Virus record (IMG/VR): IMGVR_UViG_3300020477_000158
Coordinates: 1-21,251 of that record
Direction: 5' to 3' (one strand)
DNA length: 21,251 nucleotides
Source: a virus
Position 1 is the first letter of the stretch, and each line of letters opens with the position of its first letter. A program made the position numbers and the translations under genes. Shown piece after piece: positions 1-7,783 of the stretch. The notes beneath the pieces were generated by a model. The model saw nothing but the letters and a program-made list of their open reading frames with translations. It searched no databases and was not told the origin of the DNA.

Positions 1-365
1 GCCTCAATACAGATGTAGAGGTTATCGGTACTGGCTCCCGCCGCTCCGTCTACCACTACGTCACGGAGTGCGTATGCAGTAGAAGTAGCCCAAGTCCCTT
101 CCCAGTTACCTACTCCGGTCTGGAGTTCAAGGTTTCCAGAAGTATCAAATCCTAATGCTTTGCCAGCCCGGTTAGTTGCGTTCTCGGTGATCTGCCAATC
201 GGTCTGTGGCGTACCTTCGTTGGGAAGTTTGAGCGCACGTTTGATATTGGTTTCGCCTGAGTCCCATGCCGTGACAAGTGCATCAAAATCAGACTTAACA
301 ACGTCACCTCTGGCAAGAGAGCCTTTCTGATAACTTCCAATCCTAGTGTAATAATCGTTAGCCAT
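1..365 (-). CDS. Tail fibre / receptor-binding-like protein, N-terminal part (cut by window edge)
   Basis: I read an open frame of 121 codons from an ATG at 365 to the left edge; the C-terminus lies outside the window. The ATG directly follows the TAA of the upstream hub gene, so the two are almost certainly co-translated. The visible part begins MANDYYTRIGSYQKG and includes a stretch with NRAGKALGFDTSGNLEL, a type of segment common in phage fibre and tail proteins. It then has W-x-T-x(3)-YALRDVVVDG followed by NLYICIE, which resembles the Tyr/Trp/Cys pattern of small carbohydrate-binding modules. Last position in the tail cluster also fits a fibre or spike. The role is inferred from these motifs and from gene order, and no enzymatic domain is visible in the part present. 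Confidence 0.6.
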   Translation of the reverse strand, partial: MANDYYTRIGSYQKGSLARGDVVKSDFDALVTAWDSGETNIKRALKLPNEGTPQTDWQITENATNRAGKALGFDTSGNLELQTGVGNWEGTWATSTAYALRDVVVDGAAGASTDNLYICIE

Positions 366-2480
366 TTAGCGGCGTATCCTCCGGGGGCTGTAATGCACCG
401 TCACACCCTGCAAGATGTGAGGCTGTTCATATGTTGCTTCTGACAAGATCAGCATTCCCATGTTGGTTCCGATCCCATCTAAGTTTTCTTCTGAGGTGGA
501 AATGATTTGTCCTGTCCAGTTAAAGTCATCCCAGTTATCGATGTTCCAATAGCCACCACTCCCTTCGATGTTTAAATTCCTGCTTCTTGCCGCAGGAACA
601 TCTGGGTCTGAGTACGAATAGTCAGGCTGAAACTGAAGCGCAATGCTGGAATCGCCGGATAACTCAAACTGAATCTTTCTGAACCGCTTGTCTCTGGTTG
701 GCGAGTCGTAGTGATAGTAGGAAAACCGCAACATCGCCTCGACAGTAGAGCCATCAAAGGATGTGCCTTTATCCATTTGGTAGACGTATCCGTCATCTGA
801 CCCAAAGAAAAGGATTTCATCTCCTACTGAGTCTTCAGAGGAACAAACCGTGTAGACCACTTTGCCAAGATCGACACGAATAAATCCTGCGATCTTGTTT
901 CCAGAGAACGTGGCATATATTCCAGTGCCATCGTTAAAAAACAGTCTGTACTGGCCTTTGGCTCTCACCCGAACCGAGGCAATGGACTTTCCCTTCTTGT
1001 CGGAAATGATCGGGCGAATCTTTTTGCTGATGGAGTTCATCGCAAAGTCGCCGTAGGCATTTACCGCTGAAAGCGTTGTCACGCCTCGATCATCCAGAAA
1101 CATGGTTTCCGTTAGGTTCTGTATCGTGTACTCCCCTGCCCCAGAATCATTGGAAAATGTTTTTAGATTCCAGTCAGAAGAACTTGTCCCATAAAGAACG
1201 TAGATGCGGTTGCGGTTGAATACCGCCATTGCATCTCCGGGCTGAACCTGTAGCCCCGTTATTTCCCCGCCAGTCCCAATCTCAGATGCGCCGGTTACTA
1301 CTGAGTAACCGTAGGGGTCACCAATAGATGAGTGTTGTAACGAGCCTTTTTGGAATGCTAGGAAAAGGTGTTTCTTATGCGCCGCGAGATGTCGCGGTGT
1401 ATCTACGGACATACCAGTGAACAATGGCACTGCGTAGGTTCCATCCCATTCAAATGCCGTGTTGAATCCATCAACCCAGTACATCCGGTTAGTCGTGGTA
1501 GAGCCGCCAAAGTTGTAGTTGACGAATTCGTACCGACCACCGGGAACGAGAGAGATCGTGACTAAGGCGCTTGTTGAAACTGCGACAGTAGAAGAACTGA
1601 CTTGAAGGTTTTCCGCAGACTGAAATGTCCCGGTGACCCCCGTAAGAACGAAGACCCCAGTGGCGTCACTAGTTCCAACGGTTCCTGTCGTGATTGTTAC
1701 ACGTTGAACAACCCCAGTAGCGCCAGAGGTGGCTCCAGTAATTGTGTCTCCTTCCGAAACAGCAACGGAGCCAGTGTTGTACCTGATGTACTGACCCAGA
1801 TCGACAGCCGTCCATCCTGATGTGGATGACTTGTACATCTTGCATTCGGTTCCGCCCGCGTTATCGCGAAACGCATAGGTCGATCCGTTATAAACCCAGA
1901 CCCCCCTCATGGCCCCAGAGCCGGGAACCGTTCCAATCTTGGATCGCGCTCTTTCTATAGAGGCTTGAGAGTAGGTTGAATCAAGAGCGTCAGTGGTTGC
2001 GCCCAGAGCGTTTTCAGCCGTCTTAACGACTGCCACAGTGGATGCGCTGACTTGGATGTTTTCGCCTACGGTAAAAGTACCTGTCAGCAAGGCAACAGCC
2101 ATGTAGCCAACAGCATCTCCACCCGCGTATGAGCCGCTTTCAACTACCGCATCTGCGATAAGTTCTGCTGTGGCTCCAGATGTCGCGCCAGTAATAACGT
2201 CGGTGTCTACTGAAGCCGTTGATCCGGTTTCAAACTCAAGAATCCAGTAAAGGCTTTCTGATGGTTTGGTTCTTCCGTCAAACCTTTCAAATCCATCAAT
2301 GCGCCTGTAACCACCTTCTGGATACACCTCGTAGTTCTTTCCATAAAGAAGACTACCGGGAGGCTGTGACAGGGCCGGATCAGTAAGTATCTCTCCCCCC
2401 ATAAAAGGGAAGTACTTGATCCGCATTGACGATGGTGGGAAAGGACTCCTTTCAATTATGTTTGAATAGATATTAGTCAT
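366..2480 (-). CDS. Tail-hub / stabilisation beta-propeller protein (P22 gp10-like)
   Basis: This 704-residue protein probably forms part of the tail tube or hub that plugs the portal of a short-tailed phage. From about residue 310 onward it carries repeated strand patterns typical of phage tail propellers: MYWVDGFNTAFEWDG, HLAAHKKHLFLAF, SIGDPYGY, AVFNRNRIYVLYG and FFGSDDGYVYQMD. Two related segments of roughly 55 residues lie at about 94-150 and 246-300; both begin ITGATSGAT and end with ENxQVSxSTVAV. They look like a duplicated small beta domain inserted in the N-terminal half. The start ATG overlaps the stop of the adaptor gene (ATGA), indicating coupled translation. Length and position after an adaptor fit P22 gp10-like or tubular-protein-B-like hubs. 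The exact family would need a profile search. Confidence 0.7.
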   Translation of the reverse strand: MTNIYSNIIERSPFPPSSMRIKYFPFMGGEILTDPALSQPPGSLLYGKNYEVYPEGGYRRIDGFERFDGRTKPSESLYWILEFETGSTASVDTDVITGATSGATAELIADAVVESGSYAGGDAVGYMAVALLTGTFTVGENIQVSASTVAVVKTAENALGATTDALDSTYSQASIERARSKIGTVPGSGAMRGVWVYNGSTYAFRDNAGGTECKMYKSSTSGWTAVDLGQYIRYNTGSVAVSEGDTITGATSGATGVVQRVTITTGTVGTSDATGVFVLTGVTGTFQSAENLQVSSSTVAVSTSALVTISLVPGGRYEFVNYNFGGSTTTNRMYWVDGFNTAFEWDGTYAVPLFTGMSVDTPRHLAAHKKHLFLAFQKGSLQHSSIGDPYGYSVVTGASEIGTGGEITGLQVQPGDAMAVFNRNRIYVLYGTSSSDWNLKTFSNDSGAGEYTIQNLTETMFLDDRGVTTLSAVNAYGDFAMNSISKKIRPIISDKKGKSIASVRVRAKGQYRLFFNDGTGIYATFSGNKIAGFIRVDLGKVVYTVCSSEDSVGDEILFFGSDDGYVYQMDKGTSFDGSTVEAMLRFSYYHYDSPTRDKRFRKIQFELSGDSSIALQFQPDYSYSDPDVPAARSRNLNIEGSGGYWNIDNWDDFNWTGQIISTSEENLDGIGTNMGMLILSEATYEQPHILQGVTVHYSPRRIRR

Positions 2481-3163
2481 ACAGGCTGTACAACTTCATC
2501 CATATCAAGATTGCCGAATCTTCTGATTCTCTGGCCCGGAAGAGACTGCGATTCCAATTTGTCCAACAAATCTTGGTATTCAGCAGAAGACCCAAGCAGT
2601 ATTTCTGGCGCTTCCTCTCTCTCGGCCCACATCGTTTTTGCTCTTGCGACGATAATTCTGTGGTACTGAGAAGGAATCACAGACTCATCTGTGTTCGCGG
2701 TCATCTTCGTTGGGGTTTTCCAGTAATCCGCAGTAATCGTGTACGCCTTGTCTGGCGGTGGATCGACAATCAGACTGCTGTCTGGTTGAACCACGACATA
2801 TGTCGGAGAATCATTTGTGGCAACTCCTTGACGAAAGTCTGCTCTCCACTCCACATAACTAAGTGTGGAAAGACTGATCGAATCATCTGTCGTGTAGTCC
2901 AGATAAAACGAGCGCATGTCCCAGTTGCCTAAATCAGTAGGCTTTGTAGTTGCGGGCGCTCTTGTTCCTGTCGATAGCGTTGACGAGTACTGCGCCCAAA
3001 GGAAGTTCCAGTCGTGCCATAAGGCTTGAATCTGGTAATCGGCTTCCGCAACGAAATCGACAATGACTTTTAGTTGTCCTTCCTGTCCAACTACTGTAGA
3101 TGGCCCAGTGCCGGATATACCGACTTCTTGCCTAACCGTTTGACAGAGTTCTAGAAATGTCAT
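2477..3163 (-). CDS. Head-to-tail adaptor (P22 gp4-like tail accessory factor)
   Basis: The 228-residue product begins MTFLELCQTVRQEVGISGTG and continues with a segment containing VDFVAEADYQIQALWHDWNFLW. The N-terminal 'vrqevgisGtgPstv' block followed by a helical 'A..qIQ..h.dW.fl' block is a recurrent signature of adaptor proteins below the portal of podoviruses. Known relatives (P22 gp4 and similar) bind the portal ring and receive the hub protein, which is encoded immediately downstream here. The start lies 32 bases inside the end of the glycosyltransferase gene, in another frame. The Shine-Dalgarno is weak, so re-initiation after the upstream stop is likely. Family membership comes from pattern and context. 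Confidence 0.65.
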   Translation of the reverse strand: MTFLELCQTVRQEVGISGTGPSTVVGQEGQLKVIVDFVAEADYQIQALWHDWNFLWAQYSSTLSTGTRAPATTKPTDLGNWDMRSFYLDYTTDDSISLSTLSYVEWRADFRQGVATNDSPTYVVVQPDSSLIVDPPPDKAYTITADYWKTPTKMTANTDESVIPSQYHRIIVARAKTMWAEREEAPEILLGSSAEYQDLLDKLESQSLPGQRIRRFGNLDMDEVVQPV

Positions 3164-4205
3164 TCTTTAAGTTCCAGTGGTAGTCGATGCTATCGACTAC
3201 TTTGCGTGGGTCTAACCGTGCGGTACACATCGCGCCGCCTGTTTCTTCGTGCCTGTTGCAAGTGGCGAATCCATAGTGCAACTTATGGCAGGGGTAACAC
3301 TCTGCGTCTGACGTGACTGCTGTTGTGTTAACCCAGTGTTTTGTCAGGTTCTCTTCCGATGAGTGGCTCAACATGACCACTTTCGCTACGTCTTCTGAAC
3401 TTACCGCATTCAAGACCCCTGTTTCCGGGCCAACCACTAAATCGGCAGTTTGAGCAAAAGCGAGGGATTGTCTTATTGACCAGTCACCACTTTTGCAGAA
3501 CACTTTTGGTTCTTTTTCCCAACCTACCTCAAGCATCTTGCATAGTTCTTCGCCTACCAAAACGAATCTCGCCATTGGCTCTTCCATTAGGTAGTACGCA
3601 ATAACCGAATCCATGTACGGATAGGCTTTATGGACTGACGATCCAGACAGGGCCACAACAATGACGTAATGCCCTGCGCCAAAACGCATGTTTCTCCGTT
3701 GTTCCGCGACCCATTTTCTTTCTGTAGAACTTGGGTAAAATTTTGTTTCAAATATGTGCGGAACTTTCGCCTTGCTGTGAAGTGCTTCAGAGTAGTTCTT
3801 ATTTAATTTCTTGTGCCGCTCTTCTTTGTCACCGTTGTACAAAGAGTGGTTTGGCAACAGCAATAATCCCTGCTCGATAATGCAACTTAGATTTATGACG
3901 CTAGGGAAAATCCTACGAAGTCGTTTCCAGTAAGGCCCAAGTTCTTCGTTAGGAATTTGATCCGTGGCTTGGATCAAGAGTTCATCGACATTCGGGTCGT
4001 TTTTTAGAATGGAGTACCCGTTCTCCGTGACATTGACGCAAACCTTTTTCCCCTGCGCTTTTAAAAGAGGAAAGATTGAACTTATTTGAAGTAGATCACC
4101 AAAACCGCCGTACCTAATTAAGCAGACGGTATTTTCCCGTTTACCCCCTAGTTCTTCGTTGCTTATGTCTTGCCATTTCTTTTTAGGGAGATGAGTTACC
4201 CTCAT
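3132..4205 (-). CDS. Glycosyltransferase family 9 (heptosyltransferase-like)
   Basis: This 357-residue protein has the two-lobed layout of GT-B family 9 enzymes, which transfer heptose or a related sugar from a nucleotide donor. The N-terminal lobe holds RYGGFGDLLQ (residues 31-40), matching the R-x-G-x-x-GD loop of heptosyltransferases. The C-terminal lobe holds LVVALSGSS-like donor-site strands near 182-190 and DLVVGPETGVLNAVS (255-269), the usual 'D..VgpdTG..H.A' donor-binding motif with Asn in place of the common His. Four Cys at about 303, 306, 316 and 327 (C-x2-C...C...C) form a tail that could bind a metal. It starts directly after the TAG of the upstream gene and overlaps the adaptor, so it is embedded in the tail operon. 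Substrate is unknown: host surface glycan, lipid or virion protein are all possible. Confidence 0.78.
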   Translation of the reverse strand: MRVTHLPKKKWQDISNEELGGKRENTVCLIRYGGFGDLLQISSIFPLLKAQGKKVCVNVTENGYSILKNDPNVDELLIQATDQIPNEELGPYWKRLRRIFPSVINLSCIIEQGLLLLPNHSLYNGDKEERHKKLNKNYSEALHSKAKVPHIFETKFYPSSTERKWVAEQRRNMRFGAGHYVIVVALSGSSVHKAYPYMDSVIAYYLMEEPMARFVLVGEELCKMLEVGWEKEPKVFCKSGDWSIRQSLAFAQTADLVVGPETGVLNAVSSEDVAKVVMLSHSSEENLTKHWVNTTAVTSDAECYPCHKLHYGFATCNRHEETGGAMCTARLDPRKVVDSIDYHWNLKNDISRTLSNG

Positions 4206-5027
4206 CTACACATCACTCGATTCAACTTTTTCACAGGTTTTGGTTTCAGTGTTCCATTGGTAGCCGGGAGTGTTATTACAAAGTTGCATTAACTGCCCTT
4301 CAGTTGGCTCAGTGGCTTCTTTATCTAATAAACCCAAATTACGAGCCTCCTGCTCCAAAGCGTCCATTGCCGGGGTATTGACTCCGGGGGTAAGCCCCAT
4401 TTTTTCAAAGAGGCCCATCATTAAGTTGCGAGACATATTCAATATGCCCACACCCGGAAGCATGCCGAACAAGCCCAAATCTGTGTCTTGAGCGTTTTTA
4501 ACTGAGAGTTGACGAAGCCCCATTCTGTGCTTTTCCATGAAGGCTTTAATGGCTCTCTCTTTTTCTCTTGGATTACGGATTGTTCTAACTCGATCAACGA
4601 AGTCTTTTACTGTGGACTCTTTGATACTTATTGTGTTGTCTTCGTGACGGTCGTAACCCAGAGGAGAAAACCCTCTTTTCCCCGGCCCTTTATACCCGGC
4701 GCTTTTTGCCGACTTTGATTTTGAGAGATTACTCTCCTGTGTAGACATCGGAGATGTCATGCCAGTAAACGTTGGCCCATGAGTTTCGGTTTCGGGATTG
4801 TCGTAAGCGTCGTAGTTAGGACTTTCTGTTGGATTGGCATCGGTTCCAATAGCATCCGTATCAGTGGAACTGCCAAAACCTAGCCCATCAAACTCGCCTT
4901 GACCTCCGTAATCAGCGGAAGGGCCACCTTCGGTTCCGTCTTGATCTGCGCCTTGCGCTCCAGCGCCATGCCCTAACCCATCAGCATCCGTACCGGGGCC
5001 GTCTAAATTTCCGTTTCCTAAAGCCAT
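4206..5027 (-). CDS. Gly/Asp-rich virion-associated protein of unknown function
   Basis: I do not recognise this 273-residue protein. Residues 1-85 are rich in Gly, Asp and Asn and probably disordered. Residues 100-120 are basic, and about 135-175 are charged and helical (TVKDFVDRVRTIRNP). A hydrophobic stretch follows at about 183-215 (DLGLFGMLPGVGILNMSRNL). The C-terminus has two Cys in a CNNTPGYQWNTETKTC frame, a short G-Y-x-W-x(3)-T-x-x-C pattern found at the ends of other phage virion proteins. The ATG is preceded by AAGGGAT at suitable spacing. Position between the capsid block and the tail genes suggests a virion or DNA-ejection protein, but this is inference. The hydrophobic segment could also be membrane-active. 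Confidence 0.6.
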   Translation of the reverse strand: MALGNGNLDGPGTDADGLGHGAGAQGADQDGTEGGPSADYGGQGEFDGLGFGSSTDTDAIGTDANPTESPNYDAYDNPETETHGPTFTGMTSPMSTQESNLSKSKSAKSAGYKGPGKRGFSPLGYDRHEDNTISIKESTVKDFVDRVRTIRNPREKERAIKAFMEKHRMGLRQLSVKNAQDTDLGLFGMLPGVGILNMSRNLMMGLFEKMGLTPGVNTPAMDALEQEARNLGLLDKEATEPTEGQLMQLCNNTPGYQWNTETKTCEKVESSDV

Positions 5028-5043
5028 TGTTTAAATCCCTTAC

Positions 5044-5262
5044 TTAGGCTTTGTTCATTACCTTTCGAACAGTGGTCGGCCAAGTCCATGACATATAGAC
5101 AGAGCCATTCATCGGTTGCGGATAGACCACACCAGATTCCCATTCATCGCCTTCGACATGATGCGCTTCTTTCGGCTGATCCCAGCCCATGCGACAAGAG
5201 ATGGATGAATCGCTTGTTTCGGCTTTCGATTCAAAGCCAACTTTGTATTTGATTTTGTCCAT
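5044..5262 (-). CDS. Small protein of unknown function after the capsid terminator
   Basis: This is a 72-residue product with no family I can name; it includes SISCRMGWDQPKEAHHVEGD and a Trp-rich end (YMSWTWPTTVRK). The ATG at 5262 has AGGAA eight bases upstream on the minus strand, a good ribosome site. It is the first gene after the rho-independent hairpin at 5274-5302, so its expression relies on read-through or a promoter I cannot identify. The stop is followed within a few bases by the Shine-Dalgarno of the 273-residue gene, so the two are probably co-expressed. Confidence 0.6.
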   Translation of the reverse strand: MDKIKYKVGFESKAETSDSSISCRMGWDQPKEAHHVEGDEWESGVVYPQPMNGSVYMSWTWPTTVRKVMNKA

Positions 5263-5273
5263 GTTGTTCCTGA

Positions 5274-5302
5274 AAGAAAAAAGGGGGGCTAATGCCCCCC
5301 TT
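5274..5302 (-). terminator. Rho-independent terminator after the capsid genes
   Basis: On the minus strand a seven-base GC stem GGGGGGC / GCCCCCC (arms 5294-5300 and 5283-5289, loop ATTA) is followed by a run of T (TTTTTTCTTT). The arms pair perfectly and extend by two A:T pairs. It lies just after the 57-residue gene that follows the major capsid gene, the usual place for a terminator that sets capsid expression apart from tail expression. Confidence 0.9.
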
Positions 5303-5314
5303 CTCTCGTTGCGG

Positions 5315-5488
5315 TTAACGCTTGGGGTCTAACGTAGTCCCGTGAGGGGCTTTGCTAGAAGTTCCAACACCCATCGGGCGCTGATTCTTGCCAGTAGAGG
5401 CAAGACCCAACTCCTTCAAAGATGAAGTGATCTTCTGCTGATCCGAAAGACCTGACTTTACGCCGACTCCTTGAGTTGACTGTGCCAT
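5315..5488 (-). CDS. 57-residue protein following the major capsid gene
   Basis: A short frame from ATG at 5488 to TAA at 5315 gives 57 residues, beginning MAQSTQGVGVKSGLSDQQK and ending APHGTTLDPKR. AAGGGGG sits about seven bases upstream of the ATG, a strong ribosome site. It lies 12 bases after the capsid stop and directly before the terminator, so it shares the highly expressed capsid transcript. It is polar, with no Cys and no membrane segment. A small head-decoration or head-completion role would fit the position, but nothing in the residues proves it. Confidence 0.65.
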   Translation of the reverse strand: MAQSTQGVGVKSGLSDQQKITSSLKELGLASTGKNQRPMGVGTSSKAPHGTTLDPKR

Positions 5489-5500
5489 AACGTACCCCCT

Positions 5501-6478
5501 TTAAGCCGCCGAATCCCACATAACAACGCGGGCTTCAGATGCAGTAGAGTGAACGAGGCCAGCGCCTCCCAAGTAGTACCACGCAATCCCACGGCTTCTT
5601 CCGTAGTCGGTCGGAATTTTTCCACGAACTTCTTCGGGAATTGCAACCGCTTCAGCAACCGTATCGGAGCCAAAGAAGACTGCCCAGTCCGACTTGGAAT
5701 TCGTCCATGCGCCAGCGGCAGTACCCATGCCAGTGGCGGCTCCGCCTTTGGCACGATAAGTCTGCTCGATAAAGCGAACACCCTCGTAACGACCAGTTTC
5801 ACCGTTGCGGATCATCTGGAACCCGGACTCGACGTACTGATTGATCGACTCCAAGTTGTTTTTGAGGTTGCGGAACGTGGTAGGCCACGCGAGACAAAAA
5901 TAGTCATCGCCTTCGTAGGAAGGAATATTACGCTCCTTCATTACATCTACGATTGCTTTGACGTGATCCTTGCCAAGAGCGACATTGTTCGTCAGCGTAG
6001 CAGTACCGTTAGTGGTCAAAGTGACCGCATCGGTTGCCGTACCCGCAGTCGGAACAACACGCAAAGGCGTAGCGTCGATCTGGTCTGCAACCAAACCGTC
6101 CAACACCTGTGCCGCGTCGATCTTGAGGACTTTGTGAATGATCTCCTTCACAGGATGCTCAGACAAATCATCCAATTTGGAGGTGAAAGGAATGCTGTTA
6201 CCATATTCCGTGATGGACATGGTTCCCTGCGTGATTGTGAAATTCGTTTCAGCAATCGCAGTGCCTTCGGTAAGTGCCGCACCTCCGGTAGCAACAGTGG
6301 AGTACACGTTCCAGTGGAAAGTGTCGCCCTTGTTAAGACCTTGGTGTGACGCATCTTTAACATCTGCGAACTGACGGAATTTAACAATCGGACGCAAAGA
6401 CATACGCAATTCCTTGGAGAGATTGAGGGAGTACATATACCCACCGAGGGTATTGGTTCCCCAAACTTGTCCAGCCAT
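5501..6478 (-). CDS. Major capsid protein (N4 gp56-like, HK97-fold family)
   Basis: The 325-residue product is the shell-forming coat protein. After MAGQVWGTNTLGGYMYSLNL come a helix with RMSLRPIVKFRQFAD, a strand block KGDTFHWNVYSTV, the segment GGAALTEGTAIAE and then TMSITEYGNSIPFTSKLDDL. 'Gd...w......a.LtEG......' followed by a '.eYG..ip.t..l.' strand is the hallmark of N4-gp56-type capsid proteins, which adopt the HK97 fold. The C-terminal part has IPEEVRGKIPTDYGRSRGIAWY, consistent with the closing P-domain strand. AAAGG lies eleven bases before the ATG. The gene follows the scaffold and precedes a terminator, as expected for a highly expressed capsid gene. Confidence 0.85.
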   Translation of the reverse strand: MAGQVWGTNTLGGYMYSLNLSKELRMSLRPIVKFRQFADVKDASHQGLNKGDTFHWNVYSTVATGGAALTEGTAIAETNFTITQGTMSITEYGNSIPFTSKLDDLSEHPVKEIIHKVLKIDAAQVLDGLVADQIDATPLRVVPTAGTATDAVTLTTNGTATLTNNVALGKDHVKAIVDVMKERNIPSYEGDDYFCLAWPTTFRNLKNNLESINQYVESGFQMIRNGETGRYEGVRFIEQTYRAKGGAATGMGTAAGAWTNSKSDWAVFFGSDTVAEAVAIPEEVRGKIPTDYGRSRGIAWYYLGGAGLVHSTASEARVVMWDSAA

Positions 6479-6515
6479 TGTTTATGTACCTTTGGTCAAA
6501 AGTTAAAAGAAGAGA

Positions 6516-7505
6516 TTAGGCGGGTTGATTCCTGCCCTGTCTCATTTCCGAGATGATGTCGGAGTAAGTCATTTCCACTTCGTCTTCGCCAATCGAGGCT
6601 CTGACGGTCTTGGGAACAACTTCATCCATGTTCTGCTTGCGCTCTTGACGTGATACGTCTTTCGATTCACCGCCCACTTTTGCAACGTAGGACTTCAGCC
6701 AGTCACGGGCAAAATTGCCGCACTCCTGCATGATGTCCCAAGGATCGCGGGTAGGATTTTCTTTATAGAGTTCTGCGGAACGGCGGTCAGCGACAGCGAG
6801 TAATGATGCGTCACCGGAGATGTCGGGATATTCTTCATGGAACATCTTCACAGCATCTTGGCGACGGTTTTCATAACCGCGTTCTCTGGCCTGTCTCTCC
6901 TCTTCCCGCATTTCGGCCTTCGTCCTTTCAATGATGGTTGTGACATCAATCTGGGGTTCCGGCTTTTCTGCGGAGCGAATCTGTTTAAGCAAGTTGCTTG
7001 CTTTTTCTTCATCGCCTTGGAAAAGGGCATCATGGTATTGCGCGTATAGCGCGTCAGTCGCGTCCGAAGATAGCGATTCTGTAGGTGTGCCAACGTCCGG
7101 GGATGGTTGGCGGGTTCTCGCTTCTAGGTCAGACCTATAAGCGTTCAACTTGGCCTCATATTCTTCCAACTCACGTTGGCGTTCTGCGGCCTCTTGAAGT
7201 CGTTTGTCTGCGGCAGAGTTCTTTTGGTACTGGGCTAACACCTCATCCCAAGGAACATCTACCTCTTCCCCATTCACTTTTGCAGTGGCATAGTAGATGC
7301 CATCTTCATTTCTGAGTGGATTACTTAATTCTTCAGTAGAAGGTTCGTCTTCATCGCGAAACGATCCTTCGGTTTCGTGATCTTCTCCTACCTTCTCAGC
7401 AATTCGTTCCAGTTCTTCTTGCTGTCTGGACATTTGCTGTGGTGCATCTTGAGGGGTTTCCTCAGTCACTACTTCGTTGTCCACGTCCTGTTGGATAGCG
7501 TCCAT
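6516..7505 (-). CDS. Capsid scaffolding protein
   Basis: This 329-residue protein is highly charged and acidic at the N-terminus (residues 1-65, rich in Glu, Asp, Gln). A long predicted coiled coil covers about 90-130 (DKRLQEAAERQRELEEYEAK), a second helical charged block about 185-225 (TIIERTKAEMREEERQARER), and a short C-terminal tail ends MRQGRNQPA. Acidic start, coiled-coil middle and basic tail are typical of phage scaffolds, which bind coat protein through the C-terminus and leave the procapsid during maturation. The location between portal and capsid genes is the classical one. A strong AAAGGAG precedes the ATG, and the upstream stop is two bases away. No protease domain is visible. 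Confidence 0.82.
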   Translation of the reverse strand: MDAIQQDVDNEVVTEETPQDAPQQMSRQQEELERIAEKVGEDHETEGSFRDEDEPSTEELSNPLRNEDGIYYATAKVNGEEVDVPWDEVLAQYQKNSAADKRLQEAAERQRELEEYEAKLNAYRSDLEARTRQPSPDVGTPTESLSSDATDALYAQYHDALFQGDEEKASNLLKQIRSAEKPEPQIDVTTIIERTKAEMREEERQARERGYENRRQDAVKMFHEEYPDISGDASLLAVADRRSAELYKENPTRDPWDIMQECGNFARDWLKSYVAKVGGESKDVSRQERKQNMDEVVPKTVRASIGEDEVEMTYSDIISEMRQGRNQPA

Positions 7506-7507
7506 CT

Positions 7508-7783
7508 TTACTCCTTTAACTCGTTTAGCGCGTTTTCTGCGTATTGCGCTTGGTTGATAGCCTCGTCAAGCCATCCAGTAACTAAAGCGGGCAATCGCGC
7601 CCGAAATTGAAGTTCTGCTATGGTCGATTCATCAGAAGGACTAGCAGATACCCAAGCGTCAAATGCTTCTTCTCTGGCTTTGTTCGCTCTTCCAACGATG
7701 TATCTACCAACAGGAGACTTCAAAAATTCTTGTGTTTGGAGGCCAAGTCTTGCCTCCGCAAGTAGCAAATCTGTTTCGTCCAT
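7508..7783 (-). CDS. Helical 91-residue protein between portal and scaffold
   Basis: The product is short, all-helical by composition and acidic, with SPVGRYIVGRANKAREEAF and VTGWLDEAINQAQYAENAL. I do not recognise a named family, although small helical proteins often sit between portal and scaffold in podovirus-like genomes. Its ATG shares one base with the TAA of the portal gene (TAATG), so it is translated by coupling. Its stop is two bases from the scaffold start. A head-assembly role is suggested by position only. Confidence 0.65.
   Translation of the reverse strand: MDETDLLLAEARLGLQTQEFLKSPVGRYIVGRANKAREEAFDAWVSASPSDESTIAELQFRARLPALVTGWLDEAINQAQYAENALNELKE

Noticed and set aside
5549-6349. 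266-codon plus-strand frame opposite the capsid gene
   Set aside because: It mirrors the codon pattern of the capsid gene, has no recognisable motif and no ribosome site.
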